From positions 1 to 49,796 of IMG/VR virus record IMGVR_UViG_3300027797_000041: a stretch of DNA of 49,796 nucleotides; one strand, 5' to 3'. Below, piece by piece: positions 24,882-33,183 of this stretch. The first letter of the stretch is position 1; every line of letters starts with the position of its first letter. The DNA is from a virus. The translations under genes were made by a program, and so were the position numbers. The notes below the pieces were generated by a model. That model ran no database searches, was not told the DNA's origin, and saw only the letters and a program-made list of their open reading frames with translations.

Positions 24882-25890
24882 TTGGGAACAGGAAGACGAA
24901 ACATCGTATCTTCCGCCACCACCGCCACCACCGCCACCTCCTCCTGCACTACCAATACCGCATGAACTGGATCAACTGCCACCAGAAATCAAAGAAATAT
25001 TTTACAACATTATAAAATATCGAGTGGATCCGGCTGGTGAATACTATGGTATAAGTTTAGCAGCGTTGACTGAAAAAATTCAAACACTGGATACATCAGC
25101 AGTGCATGCCATCAAAAGCGAATACAGATATGAAAGAAAAGGTCACATGTACGATCCCATACTAGAAAGTTTTGTACGCGGTTGCGGTGGCCAAATAACC
25201 ACCTGGAGCAAAACTGAATCAACGCCAACACCAATAGTGTTGCGAGGAATTACCAAACGCAAACAAATGGACACATGCCGAGATCAAGGCAAAGACTTTT
25301 ATTACATTGACACAGGATACTTTGGCAATGGAAAGAAAAAGTTATATCATAGAATCACAAAGAATGATGTGCAAAATTTTGGACCAGTGATTGACCGTCC
25401 CAGCGATAGATTTGCCCACACCGGTATTCAGCTTAAAAAAATACGTGCAGATGGCAGCAAGATATTGTTGGCACCGCCCAGCCAAAAGTTGTTGAATTTG
25501 TATGACATAGACCTTGAAACCTGGTTAAAACAAACACTGGCAGAAATTGGTGCTCACACAGACCGAGAAGTGGTGATTCGACGCAAACAAGGTCGCAGTG
25601 TCAGAGTCAATAATAACACAATAGAAATGGCCTTGGACCAAGACATATATTGTTTGATAACTTACTCCAGCATTGCAGCCGGTGAGGCCATACTGCATGG
25701 CAAACCAGCCATCACACTTGGGCCCAATGCGGCAGCGGCTGTGTGCAGTACTGCAATCTCTGAAATAGAATCAATCCGACGTCCCAGCTTGGATGAAATA
25801 CAAGCCTGGGCTCAACACATGGCCTACTGCCAATTTACCGAAGCTGAAATGCGAGACGGCACAGCCTGGAGAATACTGCAAGGTGGTTGA
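24874..25890 (+). CDS. Capsule-synthesis/GT-B-like protein with 11-proline tract (paralogue A)
   Basis: 338 residues. Residues 14-24 are eleven consecutive prolines (24913-24945), which separate a short acidic N-terminus from the main domain. The core shares a set of motifs with three other genes in this island: an IDTGYFGN segment, a TWLKQTLAEIGAHTDREVVIR strand, YSSIAAGEAILHGKPAI, and AWAQHMAYCQF near the end. That pattern resembles the sugar-phosphate end of capsular polysaccharide export/synthesis enzymes (KpsC/KpsS-like) or GT-B folds. It overlaps the upstream glycosyltransferase by 8 nt. Confidence 0.65.
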   Translation: MNDWEQEDETSYLPPPPPPPPPPPALPIPHELDQLPPEIKEIFYNIIKYRVDPAGEYYGISLAALTEKIQTLDTSAVHAIKSEYRYERKGHMYDPILESFVRGCGGQITTWSKTESTPTPIVLRGITKRKQMDTCRDQGKDFYYIDTGYFGNGKKKLYHRITKNDVQNFGPVIDRPSDRFAHTGIQLKKIRADGSKILLAPPSQKLLNLYDIDLETWLKQTLAEIGAHTDREVVIRRKQGRSVRVNNNTIEMALDQDIYCLITYSSIAAGEAILHGKPAITLGPNAAAAVCSTAISEIESIRRPSLDEIQAWAQHMAYCQFTEAEMRDGTAWRILQGG

Positions 25891-26824
25891 TTGCGTTGTG
25901 TACTTCAGTTCAGTGGCCAATGTTCGCAAACACACGAGAAAGATTGAGTGTTTGGAAAGTTTTGCTCAAGGTGTACGTGCTACAGGCCATTCGGTTGTGA
26001 CAGAGTGGGACCACAGATACACCCCCAGCCGCTTGGCAGTGATGCTGGGCTGGGCTACCACAAACACAGGTGGTCGAAACATTGTGTTGCGCAAGCAGAT
26101 CATTGCTGACCAACGTCGATTGGGCAATCACACCATGTGCATTGATGCCAGTTGTTGGAAGTATCTTGATGATCAAGGCAGTTATCTACGCTACAGTCTC
26201 AACGGACCATTTTACGACCGTGCAGAGTATGCCAATCGCAACAGCACTGCTGACAAATGGCAAGAAATAAGTGGCGCTTTGGGAGTAACTCTGCAAGCAC
26301 CTCAGCACAATGCTAACGGACACATCTTGATCTGTATGCAACGTGACGGCGGCTTTGCAATGAAAACCCTGAGTCCCGTGGACTGGTTGCAAAATAAAAT
26401 ACATGAGATTAGATCAGTTACACAACGTGCCATACATATTAGACCGCATCCAGGCAAATACAACATGCAGGATTTTGTTGCATACAGCGGACGAGATGCC
26501 AAAAGACAAAGCATCACATTGATTGATCCCAGCCGAAGCCGACTGGTGGACAATTTACAAAATGCACACTCCGCAGTGTTTTTTAACAGCAGTTCAAGTG
26601 TGGCCGCGGCATGCGCCGGCATACCGGTGTTTGTGGATGATTCTAGTTGTGTAGCATGGCAAGTGGCCAATCATGACATTGCCAGGATTGAAACACCTGC
26701 TGAGTTTTCAAGAGAGCAATGGATATATGATCTAGCTGCTGCACACTGGAGTGATACAGATGCCCGCCAAGGCCGTATCTATCAGAAATTCTTACCTTAT
26801 TTGACAGCCACAGTGACGTCGTAG
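25883..26824 (+). CDS. Capsule-synthesis/GT-B-like protein (paralogue B)
   Basis: About 313 residues from GTG 25883 (VDCVVYFSSVANVRKH), which overlaps the upstream stop by 8 nt; a longer frame from 25793 would overlap paralogue A by 98 nt and reads as shadow. The second half carries AIHIRPHPGKYN, a motif like that of UDP-sugar-binding GT-B enzymes, then FFNSSSSVAAACAGIPVFVDD and IARIETPAEFSREQW, matching the paralogue family. Its 3' end overlaps the convergent methyltransferase by 28 nt. Confidence 0.65.
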   Translation: MVDCVVYFSSVANVRKHTRKIECLESFAQGVRATGHSVVTEWDHRYTPSRLAVMLGWATTNTGGRNIVLRKQIIADQRRLGNHTMCIDASCWKYLDDQGSYLRYSLNGPFYDRAEYANRNSTADKWQEISGALGVTLQAPQHNANGHILICMQRDGGFAMKTLSPVDWLQNKIHEIRSVTQRAIHIRPHPGKYNMQDFVAYSGRDAKRQSITLIDPSRSRLVDNLQNAHSAVFFNSSSSVAAACAGIPVFVDDSSCVAWQVANHDIARIETPAEFSREQWIYDLAAAHWSDTDARQGRIYQKFLPYLTATVTS

Positions 26825-27354
26825 ACTTGGCCCACAACGCCAGGCCACTTGTGACTTTTGTCAAACACAGAGATTTCTTCCGCAACTATGGTCACGTTCA
26901 TGTTGGCCAACAACTGTCGGCGCCACCAGTCAGGTGATTCCACAATCAAGTGAGCATTGCGACCATCGGGCAAGTGTTTCTTTGCAGGATAACAAGCAAT
27001 TCTAAACCACCCAGCAACTTGTATTTTACCGCTGATCAACTGCAACGTGCTGGCCAAGTGCGCAGGTTCTATGTGTTCAAACACATCAGCACTGACCACT
27101 GCATCAAATGATCTTTTGGGCATGCGATTGTGTTCTGAATTTCCTGGATCGTATCCTTCCACACGTATGTTGGGATATGCTTGTGAGATACTGGCCATCA
27201 GGGCACCGTGGCCGCATCCAAAATCCATGATACTAGCAGGCAGGTACTGATCTATAAATGGACGCATGGCTCCTAGCATTTTGCTGCCTCTAACAAATTG
27301 GCCTCGACTGTGCATTTTGGTCAGTTGTACTTGATATTCAGGATCAATGATCAT
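26797..27354 (-). CDS. SAM-dependent methyltransferase (class I)
   Basis: 185 residues. IMDFGCGHGALMASI is motif I; VEGYDPGNSEH gives the acidic strand-2 residue and FDAVVSADVFEHI is the motif IV region typical of Ubi/COQ5-type and glycan-associated methyltransferases. It is last in a seven-gene minus-strand operon and overlaps the gene before it by 4 nt. It converges on paralogue B with a 28-nt overlap. Confidence 0.78.
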   Translation of the reverse strand: MIIDPEYQVQLTKMHSRGQFVRGSKMLGAMRPFIDQYLPASIMDFGCGHGALMASISQAYPNIRVEGYDPGNSEHNRMPKRSFDAVVSADVFEHIEPAHLASTLQLISGKIQVAGWFRIACYPAKKHLPDGRNAHLIVESPDWWRRQLLANMNVTIVAEEISVFDKSHKWPGVVGQVYDVTVAVK

Positions 27355-27941
27355 CGGTGATTTACTTCCACAAACTCATACTTACCAACAAATGTTTCTG
27401 GCACATCTTGCCAAGTACCAGCCAACTGATCATCTATCCATCCCTCATAATGAGGGCGATCTTTGAACCACCAAAACAAGTCACTGCCTGTCCAATCAGC
27501 ATAGTATTTCTTAAAGAACTCGCGTGTTCTGGGTTCACGAAAGTACGCAGGGTCATACATGGTTTTCTTGCTCTTGGCCGCACGTTGAAAGTTAAGTCCA
27601 ATAAAACAAAACTTGGCAGCATGACGTTCTAGTGTGTGTCGAACCCATGACATGTCCGCGTCAGGAATGCTGTTCAATACTTGTGTGCAGATCACACCAT
27701 CAAATTTTGCATCCAGCGGTGGCGGAGTAGCAAACTTCTCCACACATGGATCATAGCAATATACAGTGACACCTAGATATTGATCAAATGTTTGCCATTG
27801 ATCTTGGGGCAATTCCACACCTGGTTCGGCACCATACGGCAGTGGTTCAGTGTATTGTTGTCCTTTGCCACATCCGTAATCCAGTATGGTCCGGGCATTG
27901 TATCGGTTGACAAGATCACGGATTTTGTTTTGGTATTTCAC
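27351..27941 (-). CDS. SAM-dependent methyltransferase (class I), N-terminus possibly longer
   Basis: From GTG 27941 it is 196 residues with TILDYGCGKGQQYTE (motif I), VYCYDPCVEKF and DGVICTQVLNSIP. The frame stays open upstream to 28049 and reads SWAGYDVVKYQNKI across the GTG, which looks like real protein; the only candidate starts upstream are rare ones (CTG 27992, ATT 28031). See findings. The DYGCGKGxQY methyltransferases of phage glycan clusters usually have such a leader. It belongs to the minus-strand operon. Confidence 0.75.
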   Translation of the reverse strand: MKYQNKIRDLVNRYNARTILDYGCGKGQQYTEPLPYGAEPGVELPQDQWQTFDQYLGVTVYCYDPCVEKFATPPPLDAKFDGVICTQVLNSIPDADMSWVRHTLERHAAKFCFIGLNFQRAAKSKKTMYDPAYFREPRTREFFKKYYADWTGSDLFWWFKDRPHYEGWIDDQLAGTWQDVPETFVGKYEFVEVNHR

Positions 27942-28032
27942 AACATCATATCCTGCCCAACTTTTGTTGCCAAGTTGAAACTCACGACCCAGTTGTACTG
28001 ATTGTTTATAATATTGGCTAAGGCTTGTAATT

Positions 28033-28719
28033 TTATTTCTCCAAATTCATTGTGGTTGATAATTTTTTAATATTACCATCTTTTGCGTACAGTGGATGTA
28101 ATCTTGCAATAGAGGGACAGTGATGGCTCACCGACACAATTTTTGTGCCTAGCAACCAGTCAGTTGGAAGAAATCCATGAGTTTTGACCCAGTCAATTAG
28201 CTTGACTGCGGCATGTGGTTTGATGATGTAGGCATAGGCTCCCAAGGTATTCCAGCCAGCAGCAGTTTCACGATTGCCACCGTTGTGGTGGTCATCACGA
28301 ATGGTCCAGATTGATGCTGCATCATTTGAGTGTGTGGCCAACCAGTGTTCATAGGAATCGCTGTAGGGATTTCCAGAATCTAATTTTATAACATCATCAA
28401 ACAAGTCTAAAACGTTGTCCGGCAGTGGTTTGATAAAATATCCATCATGTTCTAACACAAGATACGGAACATTGTGTTTGGCACAATCAAGCCACAGGTA
28501 ATAGTGACTTAGCAAACAACCAATTATCCCTACTCGTCCTTTTTTGAATTTTCCCAGTGGTTTGATGTTTAATAATTCCAAATGACTTGGCGCATCAAAT
28601 CCGTTTATAGCATCAAACACTTCAGCAGTGATTCCAAACTTTGCGGCCTGCGCTATGCAATCCTGTGCCACTGTTTGAGACAGCTGATTATTTTGTAACA
28701 CAATTATTTTTGTTCGCAT
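28033..28719 (-). CDS. Glycosyltransferase family 25-like
   Basis: 228 residues from ATG 28719 (MRTKIIVLQNN); a TTG 12 nt upstream is less likely. RVGIIGCLLSHYYLWLDC and YLVLEHDGYF are the GT25 signature (G-C-x-x-S-H ... L-v-L-E-x-D-g), seen in LPS galactosyltransferases. The Asp-rich segment before the C-terminus (TIRDDHHNGG) may bind metal. It overlaps the upstream FkbM gene by 16 nt and ends one base before the extended reading frame of the downstream methyltransferase. Confidence 0.78.
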   Translation of the reverse strand: MRTKIIVLQNNQLSQTVAQDCIAQAAKFGITAEVFDAINGFDAPSHLELLNIKPLGKFKKGRVGIIGCLLSHYYLWLDCAKHNVPYLVLEHDGYFIKPLPDNVLDLFDDVIKLDSGNPYSDSYEHWLATHSNDAASIWTIRDDHHNGGNRETAAGWNTLGAYAYIIKPHAAVKLIDWVKTHGFLPTDWLLGTKIVSVSHHCPSIARLHPLYAKDGNIKKLSTTMNLEK

Positions 28720-29360
28720 GTGTATATCCAATCAGATTCGTTCAGTATATCAACATGTGTGTAACCCAATGATGCCAGTAGGTCTTTGGTTTTTTGATTG
28801 ATGTTGTCTCCAAATCTATTTAGATATTTACTTGGAGGTGGATCCCACATTTCGATGGCTATGACTGGTTTGAATTTTTTGATAGTAGACACAGCACCGC
28901 TGAGAGCAAAATATTCATAGCCTTCTATGTCCAGGTGTATCAAATTGCATGTTGTCAGTCCCAAATTGTCTATCAGATAGATTGGATAAAGCCCATCACC
29001 GTTGATAAAACTTTTTCCTCTACTTTTGGATTTGATATGAAGATCGACCAGTCCAGGATCACTGCCGAGACACCCTTGGGATTTAATAATATTTTCTTCA
29101 GAACAATTCATTGCTAAACAATAAAAATTTAGCCAGTCTGGTTCAAAAGTATAAACAGCATCAAAAATTTTTGAATATTGTTTTGGATACATACCGCAGT
29201 TGCCGCCAGCTTGCACCACAACTTTTTTGTCATCAACGTAACTGGATATTCGGCTGGGCAAATCAAAATTTTCTAGTAAAAATTTCCAAGTATTGGTATC
29301 ATCTTTTGGCCAATACCATCCTTCTTTAATTTCTACTAGATCAGGTGCAGTTACCGCCAT
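28704..29360 (-). CDS. FkbM-family methyltransferase (first of two adjacent)
   Basis: 218 residues. VVVQAGGNCGMYPKQ replaces the usual D-I-G-A-N-x-G with an A-G-G-N variant; YTFEPDWLNF and IHLDIEGYEYFAL are the characteristic FkbM blocks (E-P and D-x-E-G-x-E). These enzymes O-methylate sugars. The Asp of motif I is absent, so SAM binding may differ, but the E-P and D-x-E-G motifs are intact. It overlaps its neighbours by 10 and 16 nt. Confidence 0.8.
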   Translation of the reverse strand: MAVTAPDLVEIKEGWYWPKDDTNTWKFLLENFDLPSRISSYVDDKKVVVQAGGNCGMYPKQYSKIFDAVYTFEPDWLNFYCLAMNCSEENIIKSQGCLGSDPGLVDLHIKSKSRGKSFINGDGLYPIYLIDNLGLTTCNLIHLDIEGYEYFALSGAVSTIKKFKPVIAIEMWDPPPSKYLNRFGDNINQKTKDLLASLGYTHVDILNESDWIYTCEQK

Positions 29361-30001
29361 CCCATGATCCAGTCGTCACGCACCTGATCTAGTTTGATCA
29401 TACCCCATTCTTGCAACAGCGCCACTGCCGCAAACTGTCCGTATTGTTTGCTGTATGCATCATGTGGTTTTTGTTCTATCACTATCACTGGTCTACAACG
29501 GCGAATGGTTTGTTCTGCACCTTGCAAGATACGATACTCATATCCTTCGCAGTCAATTTTGATATAACTGACGTCAGGAAAATTCAGTGTATCCAATCGA
29601 ACCACCCGCACATTGCCAGTGCCCATGGTAGCAGGGTCCAGATGGCTGTGACCAGAATTGTCTTCAGTAATGATCATGGTTCCCTGTGTGTCCTGATCGC
29701 CCAGGGCAATTGGTTGAACTTCAAAGTTTTTGCCTTGCACATTGTGTTCCAGACATTCTCTAAACACAGCCACTGGTTCAAATGCTATCACACGAGCAAA
29801 ACTGCCAACAAAGTCACGACTCCACAAGCCCACATTGGCGCCAATGTCCAGAGCCAGGTCTCGATTTTTACACAGTTCAATACTTCGGCGACGCACAGCA
29901 ACTTGATATTCAGCTGGGAGACCTTTGTCCACACTTTTCTTCAACATTCGCGGAAGGTGTGTTTCAAAGTCCGGGAATTTCCATCCATAATGCTCAACCA
30001 T
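29351..30001 (-). CDS. FkbM-family methyltransferase (second of two adjacent)
   Basis: 216 residues. LALDIGANVGLWS is motif I, RVIAFEPVAVF the E-P block and YIKIDCEGYEYRILQGAE the D-x-E-G block; all are intact and close to consensus. O-methylation of a surface or virion glycan is likely. The two FkbM genes are adjacent but differ widely in sequence, so they are not a recent duplication. Start ATG 30001 overlaps the upstream paralogue C by 8 nt. Confidence 0.85.
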   Translation of the reverse strand: MVEHYGWKFPDFETHLPRMLKKSVDKGLPAEYQVAVRRRSIELCKNRDLALDIGANVGLWSRDFVGSFARVIAFEPVAVFRECLEHNVQGKNFEVQPIALGDQDTQGTMIITEDNSGHSHLDPATMGTGNVRVVRLDTLNFPDVSYIKIDCEGYEYRILQGAEQTIRRCRPVIVIEQKPHDAYSKQYGQFAAVALLQEWGMIKLDQVRDDWIMGWR

Positions 30002-30797
30002 TCAGTATCTCCTCAGTTTGTTTAATTATGTGCTCGGCCACGCCGTTTTTGAATTCATTGATATGAAACTGCCCATAGGCCAAATGACAGGCCCAGGCAT
30101 GTATTTGATCTGAATCAGGAAACCACGGAGTTTCGATTTGTGCTAAATCCAAATTGGCCACAGGACGAGCTGCATTGCATGGTGCTAACACAAACACAGG
30201 TGTTCCAGCCAGCACAGATTCAGTTGCGGCAATACTGTTGAATGTGACCACAGCGTGTGTGTCAGTCATTGATTGCTCTACACGATTTGTTTTTCTTTCA
30301 TTGCGGCTGCGACTGCGTTCACGAACCACAATGGGTCTGTCTGTGTGTTGTTTGATGGTGTCAATTGTTTGTGTGAGCCAGGTGTCTAATTCTATATTGT
30401 AAAACTTACAAGGCTTCTCATCGGGAGCAACAATCAGTATTGAACTGCCCTGACGACGACGTGATATTTCAAGCCCCAGTCGATGCCATCTATCACTGGG
30501 TCGAGCAATCACCTTATCATGTTGTAGGTTGTTGGGCACAATGCGATGCCACAGTTTCCATCCATGAGGATTGTTGAATCCTGGACGATTGCCCAGATAA
30601 CCAGAGTCCATGTATCTGAATGGGCGGCGGTCCGCCCAGCATTGCTTGATGATCTTGTGTTTCATTATGCCACGCAACATCAAGGGTTCTGTGCTGTCTT
30701 CGTAGCGCCAAGACTCCAATGGTGTGGGCTGTTGTCCTAGTCCATGGGCATACATGTCAATGTATTCATCGTCGCCATTCTTGCTGAGAAAGATCAT
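29994..30797 (-). CDS. Capsule-synthesis/GT-B-like protein (paralogue C)
   Basis: 267 residues with the same ordered blocks as paralogue A: PLMLRGIMKHKIIKQCW, YMDSGYLGN, RPSDRW, LDTWLTQTIDTIKQHTDRPIVVRE, FNSIAATESVLAGTPVF, and AWACHLAYGQFHINEFKNG. It is the most complete match to paralogue A, yet lies on the opposite strand 5 kb away, which points to duplication and inversion within the island. It overlaps the upstream glycosyltransferase by 4 nt. Confidence 0.68.
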   Translation of the reverse strand: MIFLSKNGDDEYIDMYAHGLGQQPTPLESWRYEDSTEPLMLRGIMKHKIIKQCWADRRPFRYMDSGYLGNRPGFNNPHGWKLWHRIVPNNLQHDKVIARPSDRWHRLGLEISRRRQGSSILIVAPDEKPCKFYNIELDTWLTQTIDTIKQHTDRPIVVRERSRSRNERKTNRVEQSMTDTHAVVTFNSIAATESVLAGTPVFVLAPCNAARPVANLDLAQIETPWFPDSDQIHAWACHLAYGQFHINEFKNGVAEHIIKQTEEILNG

Positions 30798-31594
30798 CTC
30801 CAGTAACTTTCTTTTCTGCGTACCTGTAGATCTGATGACCGACTTTTGCCTAGGCTTTTTCTTTCACCTTTGAGATGATCAATGTAGGCGCCCCATTCAC
30901 AATTGATCAGTGGATGTCCTTCGCCCATTTGCAAGTGTGCTGTCCAATTGAGTTCTCTTAATGCATGACGTTTTCTTACTGCGTCAAACACATAACTGTC
31001 ATGCCATTCCGCCAGGGTGAATATGCCCAATTCAGCATTGTCATACATGTGTTGGAAATCTTCCAGCCAGGATCGGACCGCCGGTTGTGTAATATGCATG
31101 CCATACAGGCCACATTCAGTGAATTTTTTGCGCCCAGCAAAACAAAGATCTGTAGAGGCTGGAAAAAACTCGGCCAGTTTTTCCACGGTCATTGGGCTGT
31201 GACACACCATGTCTGCATCCATCCAAATCAACCACTCTGTTGTGGCATGTTCGGCGGCATGAAATATAGCATACACTTTGTGGGCAAATCTCACAGCATG
31301 CCATTTGAATCCTTTGCCTGCATCTTTTCTTTTTGATCTAACAGGATCTGCTGTGACATCACCATTGGCCTTGGGTACGTCACGCCAGGTGTTTTTGAAT
31401 GCAACCAACTCAAGACTTGACCTTTCTAAATTCAACACTTGTAAATTGGGTGCTGTTTCAGTCACACGACAACCTTCAGCATACACTCGGAGCAACACAT
31501 CTTGTGGCCATGTCTGTAAAAAAGTTTGAATCATTCGACTACCGTAAGAGTTGTATCCTTCGGCGTTAAAAGTGGTAACTACAGTGTATTTCAT
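30794..31594 (-). CDS. Glycosyltransferase (GT-A, DxD)
   Basis: 266 residues from ATG 31594 (MKYTVVTTFNAEGY). LIWMDADMVCHSPM carries the D-x-D metal site; the N-terminal strand and TFLQTWPQDVLLRVYAEGC are typical of phage GT-A enzymes. The start sits 5 nt after a minus-strand TAAATAC box with no Shine-Dalgarno, so this gene probably opens the seven-gene minus operon (31594 to 26797). Confidence 0.75.
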   Translation of the reverse strand: MKYTVVTTFNAEGYNSYGSRMIQTFLQTWPQDVLLRVYAEGCRVTETAPNLQVLNLERSSLELVAFKNTWRDVPKANGDVTADPVRSKRKDAGKGFKWHAVRFAHKVYAIFHAAEHATTEWLIWMDADMVCHSPMTVEKLAEFFPASTDLCFAGRKKFTECGLYGMHITQPAVRSWLEDFQHMYDNAELGIFTLAEWHDSYVFDAVRKRHALRELNWTAHLQMGEGHPLINCEWGAYIDHLKGERKSLGKSRSSDLQVRRKESYWR

Positions 31595-31599
31595 CGATG

Positions 31600-31605
31600 T
31601 ATTTA
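31600..31605 (-). promoter_or_regulatory. Late-type box TAAATAC of the minus-strand operon
   Basis: On the minus strand GTAAATACATCG leads into ATG 31594. It is the only evident promoter for seven overlapping genes and lies in a 13-nt gap between divergent genes. Confidence 0.5.
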
Positions 31606-31607
31606 CA

Positions 31608-32459
31608 GTGATCAAAACCATAGCCTATTTTCCTGCCCAATGCGCAATGAATTCCAAACCTGTGATGGCAGCTTTTTTGGATTGTTGCCAAGCCGCGGGC
31701 ATACAAACACAAGAAAACTCCATGACTGCTGATGCCGCAGTAATTTGGTCGGTGTTGTGGCATGGTAGAATGCGACCAAATAAAGCAGTGTATGAACACT
31801 ATCGCAGTCAAGGCCGGCCAGTTATCATCATTGAAGTAGGTGCACTGTATCGTGGCGAAACGTGGAAAGTAGCTGTAAATCATATTACCAGTGCAGGCTA
31901 TTACGGACATCAAGAAAATGTAGATCGCAGTCGCCCGGTACAACTACGAATCAGTCTGGCCACTCAGATAAATCCAGGACCTGAGATTGTGATTGCCGCA
32001 CAGCATCAACGCAGTCTGCAGGTGGCCGGCATTGACAGCATGGAATCGTGGATATTGACGCAAATTCAACTGTTGAGAAACTCAACTGATCGTCCCATAC
32101 GTATAAGACCACACCCAAGGTCACCTGTAAATTTATCAAGGTTACCTGCAGGAGTCAGCATGGAACAACCACGACCTGTGCCCAATACCTATGATGGATT
32201 TGACATGCATTTCAATTGTCACGCAGTGGTGAACCTTAATTCAGGACCGGGCATACAGGCAGCAATCTCAGGTTGCAGGCCTGTTGTGGATCAATCAAGT
32301 TTGGCGTCGCCTGTGGCAGTGGGGTATGCGGACATCGAACAACCTTATAATGTAGATAGAGAATCATGGCTGGCACAGATATGCCACACTGAATACACTG
32401 TACAAGAACTACGAGAAGGACTATGGCTAAAAAGAATCCAATCCGCACTAACAACATAG
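31608..32459 (+). CDS. Capsule-synthesis/GT-B-like protein (paralogue D)
   Basis: About 283 residues from GTG 31608 (IKTIAYFPAQCAMNSK); the upstream in-frame ATG would overlap the divergent gene. It shares the later blocks of the family: LLRNSTDRPIRIRPHPRSPV (as RPHP in paralogue B), VVNLNSGPGIQAAISGCRPVV, ADIEQPYNVDRESWLAQI and QELREGLW. The N-terminal third differs from the other paralogues. It overlaps the next glycosyltransferase by 37 nt. Confidence 0.62.
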   Translation: MIKTIAYFPAQCAMNSKPVMAAFLDCCQAAGIQTQENSMTADAAVIWSVLWHGRMRPNKAVYEHYRSQGRPVIIIEVGALYRGETWKVAVNHITSAGYYGHQENVDRSRPVQLRISLATQINPGPEIVIAAQHQRSLQVAGIDSMESWILTQIQLLRNSTDRPIRIRPHPRSPVNLSRLPAGVSMEQPRPVPNTYDGFDMHFNCHAVVNLNSGPGIQAAISGCRPVVDQSSLASPVAVGYADIEQPYNVDRESWLAQICHTEYTVQELREGLWLKRIQSALTT

Positions 32460-33166
32460 TGGATTGTGCGTGTGTGATACACAGTTCAGGTTACAGTTGG
32501 ACTTATGTAGAACACTTGTACAACATGTTGACACGCAATCTCCCACAAGGCATAAGATTTCATGTGTACACAGAGCATGATCGATCAGTGCCTCCGCATA
32601 TGATCAAACATTGCCTGACTGAGTGGCCGGGTATTGCAGGTCTAAAACGATCATGGTGGTACAAGATGCAGTTGTTCAACCCTGAACATCATTCGGGCAA
32701 CATGTTGTATTTTGATCTTGACTGTGTAGTAATAAATGATTTGAGTTGGATCACAGCATTGCACACAGACTACTTCTGGACCATTAGAGATTTTAGATAT
32801 TTGCAAAGTGCTGGTTTCAGTGGAATGAACTCAAGTGTGATGTGGTGGAATGTAGACAAATTTGCACACATATGGCACGACTTTGAAAAGCTCAATATAG
32901 ACGATGTCACACGCCGGTATCAAGGTGACCAAGATTACATAGGTGCAGTACTGTCCCCCACTCAGCGTAGGCATTTTGAGCAACAGCATCTGCAAAGTTG
33001 GCGCTGGCAAGTGGCCGACGGCGGATTTGATTTTGCCAAAAGAAAACCCAAACTGCCTGGCACAGGTGCACAGGTCAGTGGCGATGCCAGCATACTGGTA
33101 TTTCATGGCCGTCCCAAGCCGCATGAATGCATCAATCATCCAGTGGTTGCTTCGCACTGGCGATAG
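32423..33166 (+). CDS. Glycosyltransferase (GT-A, DxD)
   Basis: 247 residues. The N-terminal VDCACVIHSSGYSWTYVEHLYNM and the metal motif MLYFDLDCVV (D-L-D) identify a GT-A transferase of a type common in phages; SGMNSSVMWW and the closing LVFHGRPKPHE are also typical. AAGGA precedes ATG 32423. It is the last gene of the glycan island; the first early promoter follows 17 nt after its stop. Confidence 0.78.
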   Translation: MAKKNPIRTNNIVDCACVIHSSGYSWTYVEHLYNMLTRNLPQGIRFHVYTEHDRSVPPHMIKHCLTEWPGIAGLKRSWWYKMQLFNPEHHSGNMLYFDLDCVVINDLSWITALHTDYFWTIRDFRYLQSAGFSGMNSSVMWWNVDKFAHIWHDFEKLNIDDVTRRYQGDQDYIGAVLSPTQRRHFEQQHLQSWRWQVADGGFDFAKRKPKLPGTGAQVSGDASILVFHGRPKPHECINHPVVASHWR

Positions 33167-33183
33167 TAGTACTCTAGTAGTAC

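Noticed and set aside
25793-25882. Longer N-terminus of paralogue B
   Set aside because: It reads as a second frame of paralogue A and shows no similarity to the other paralogues; GTG 25883 gives a normal overlap.
29411-30066. Plus-strand frames of 204 and 94 codons opposite the FkbM and capsule-like genes
   Set aside because: The minus strand has clear methyltransferase motifs; the plus frames are Cys/His-rich shadows.
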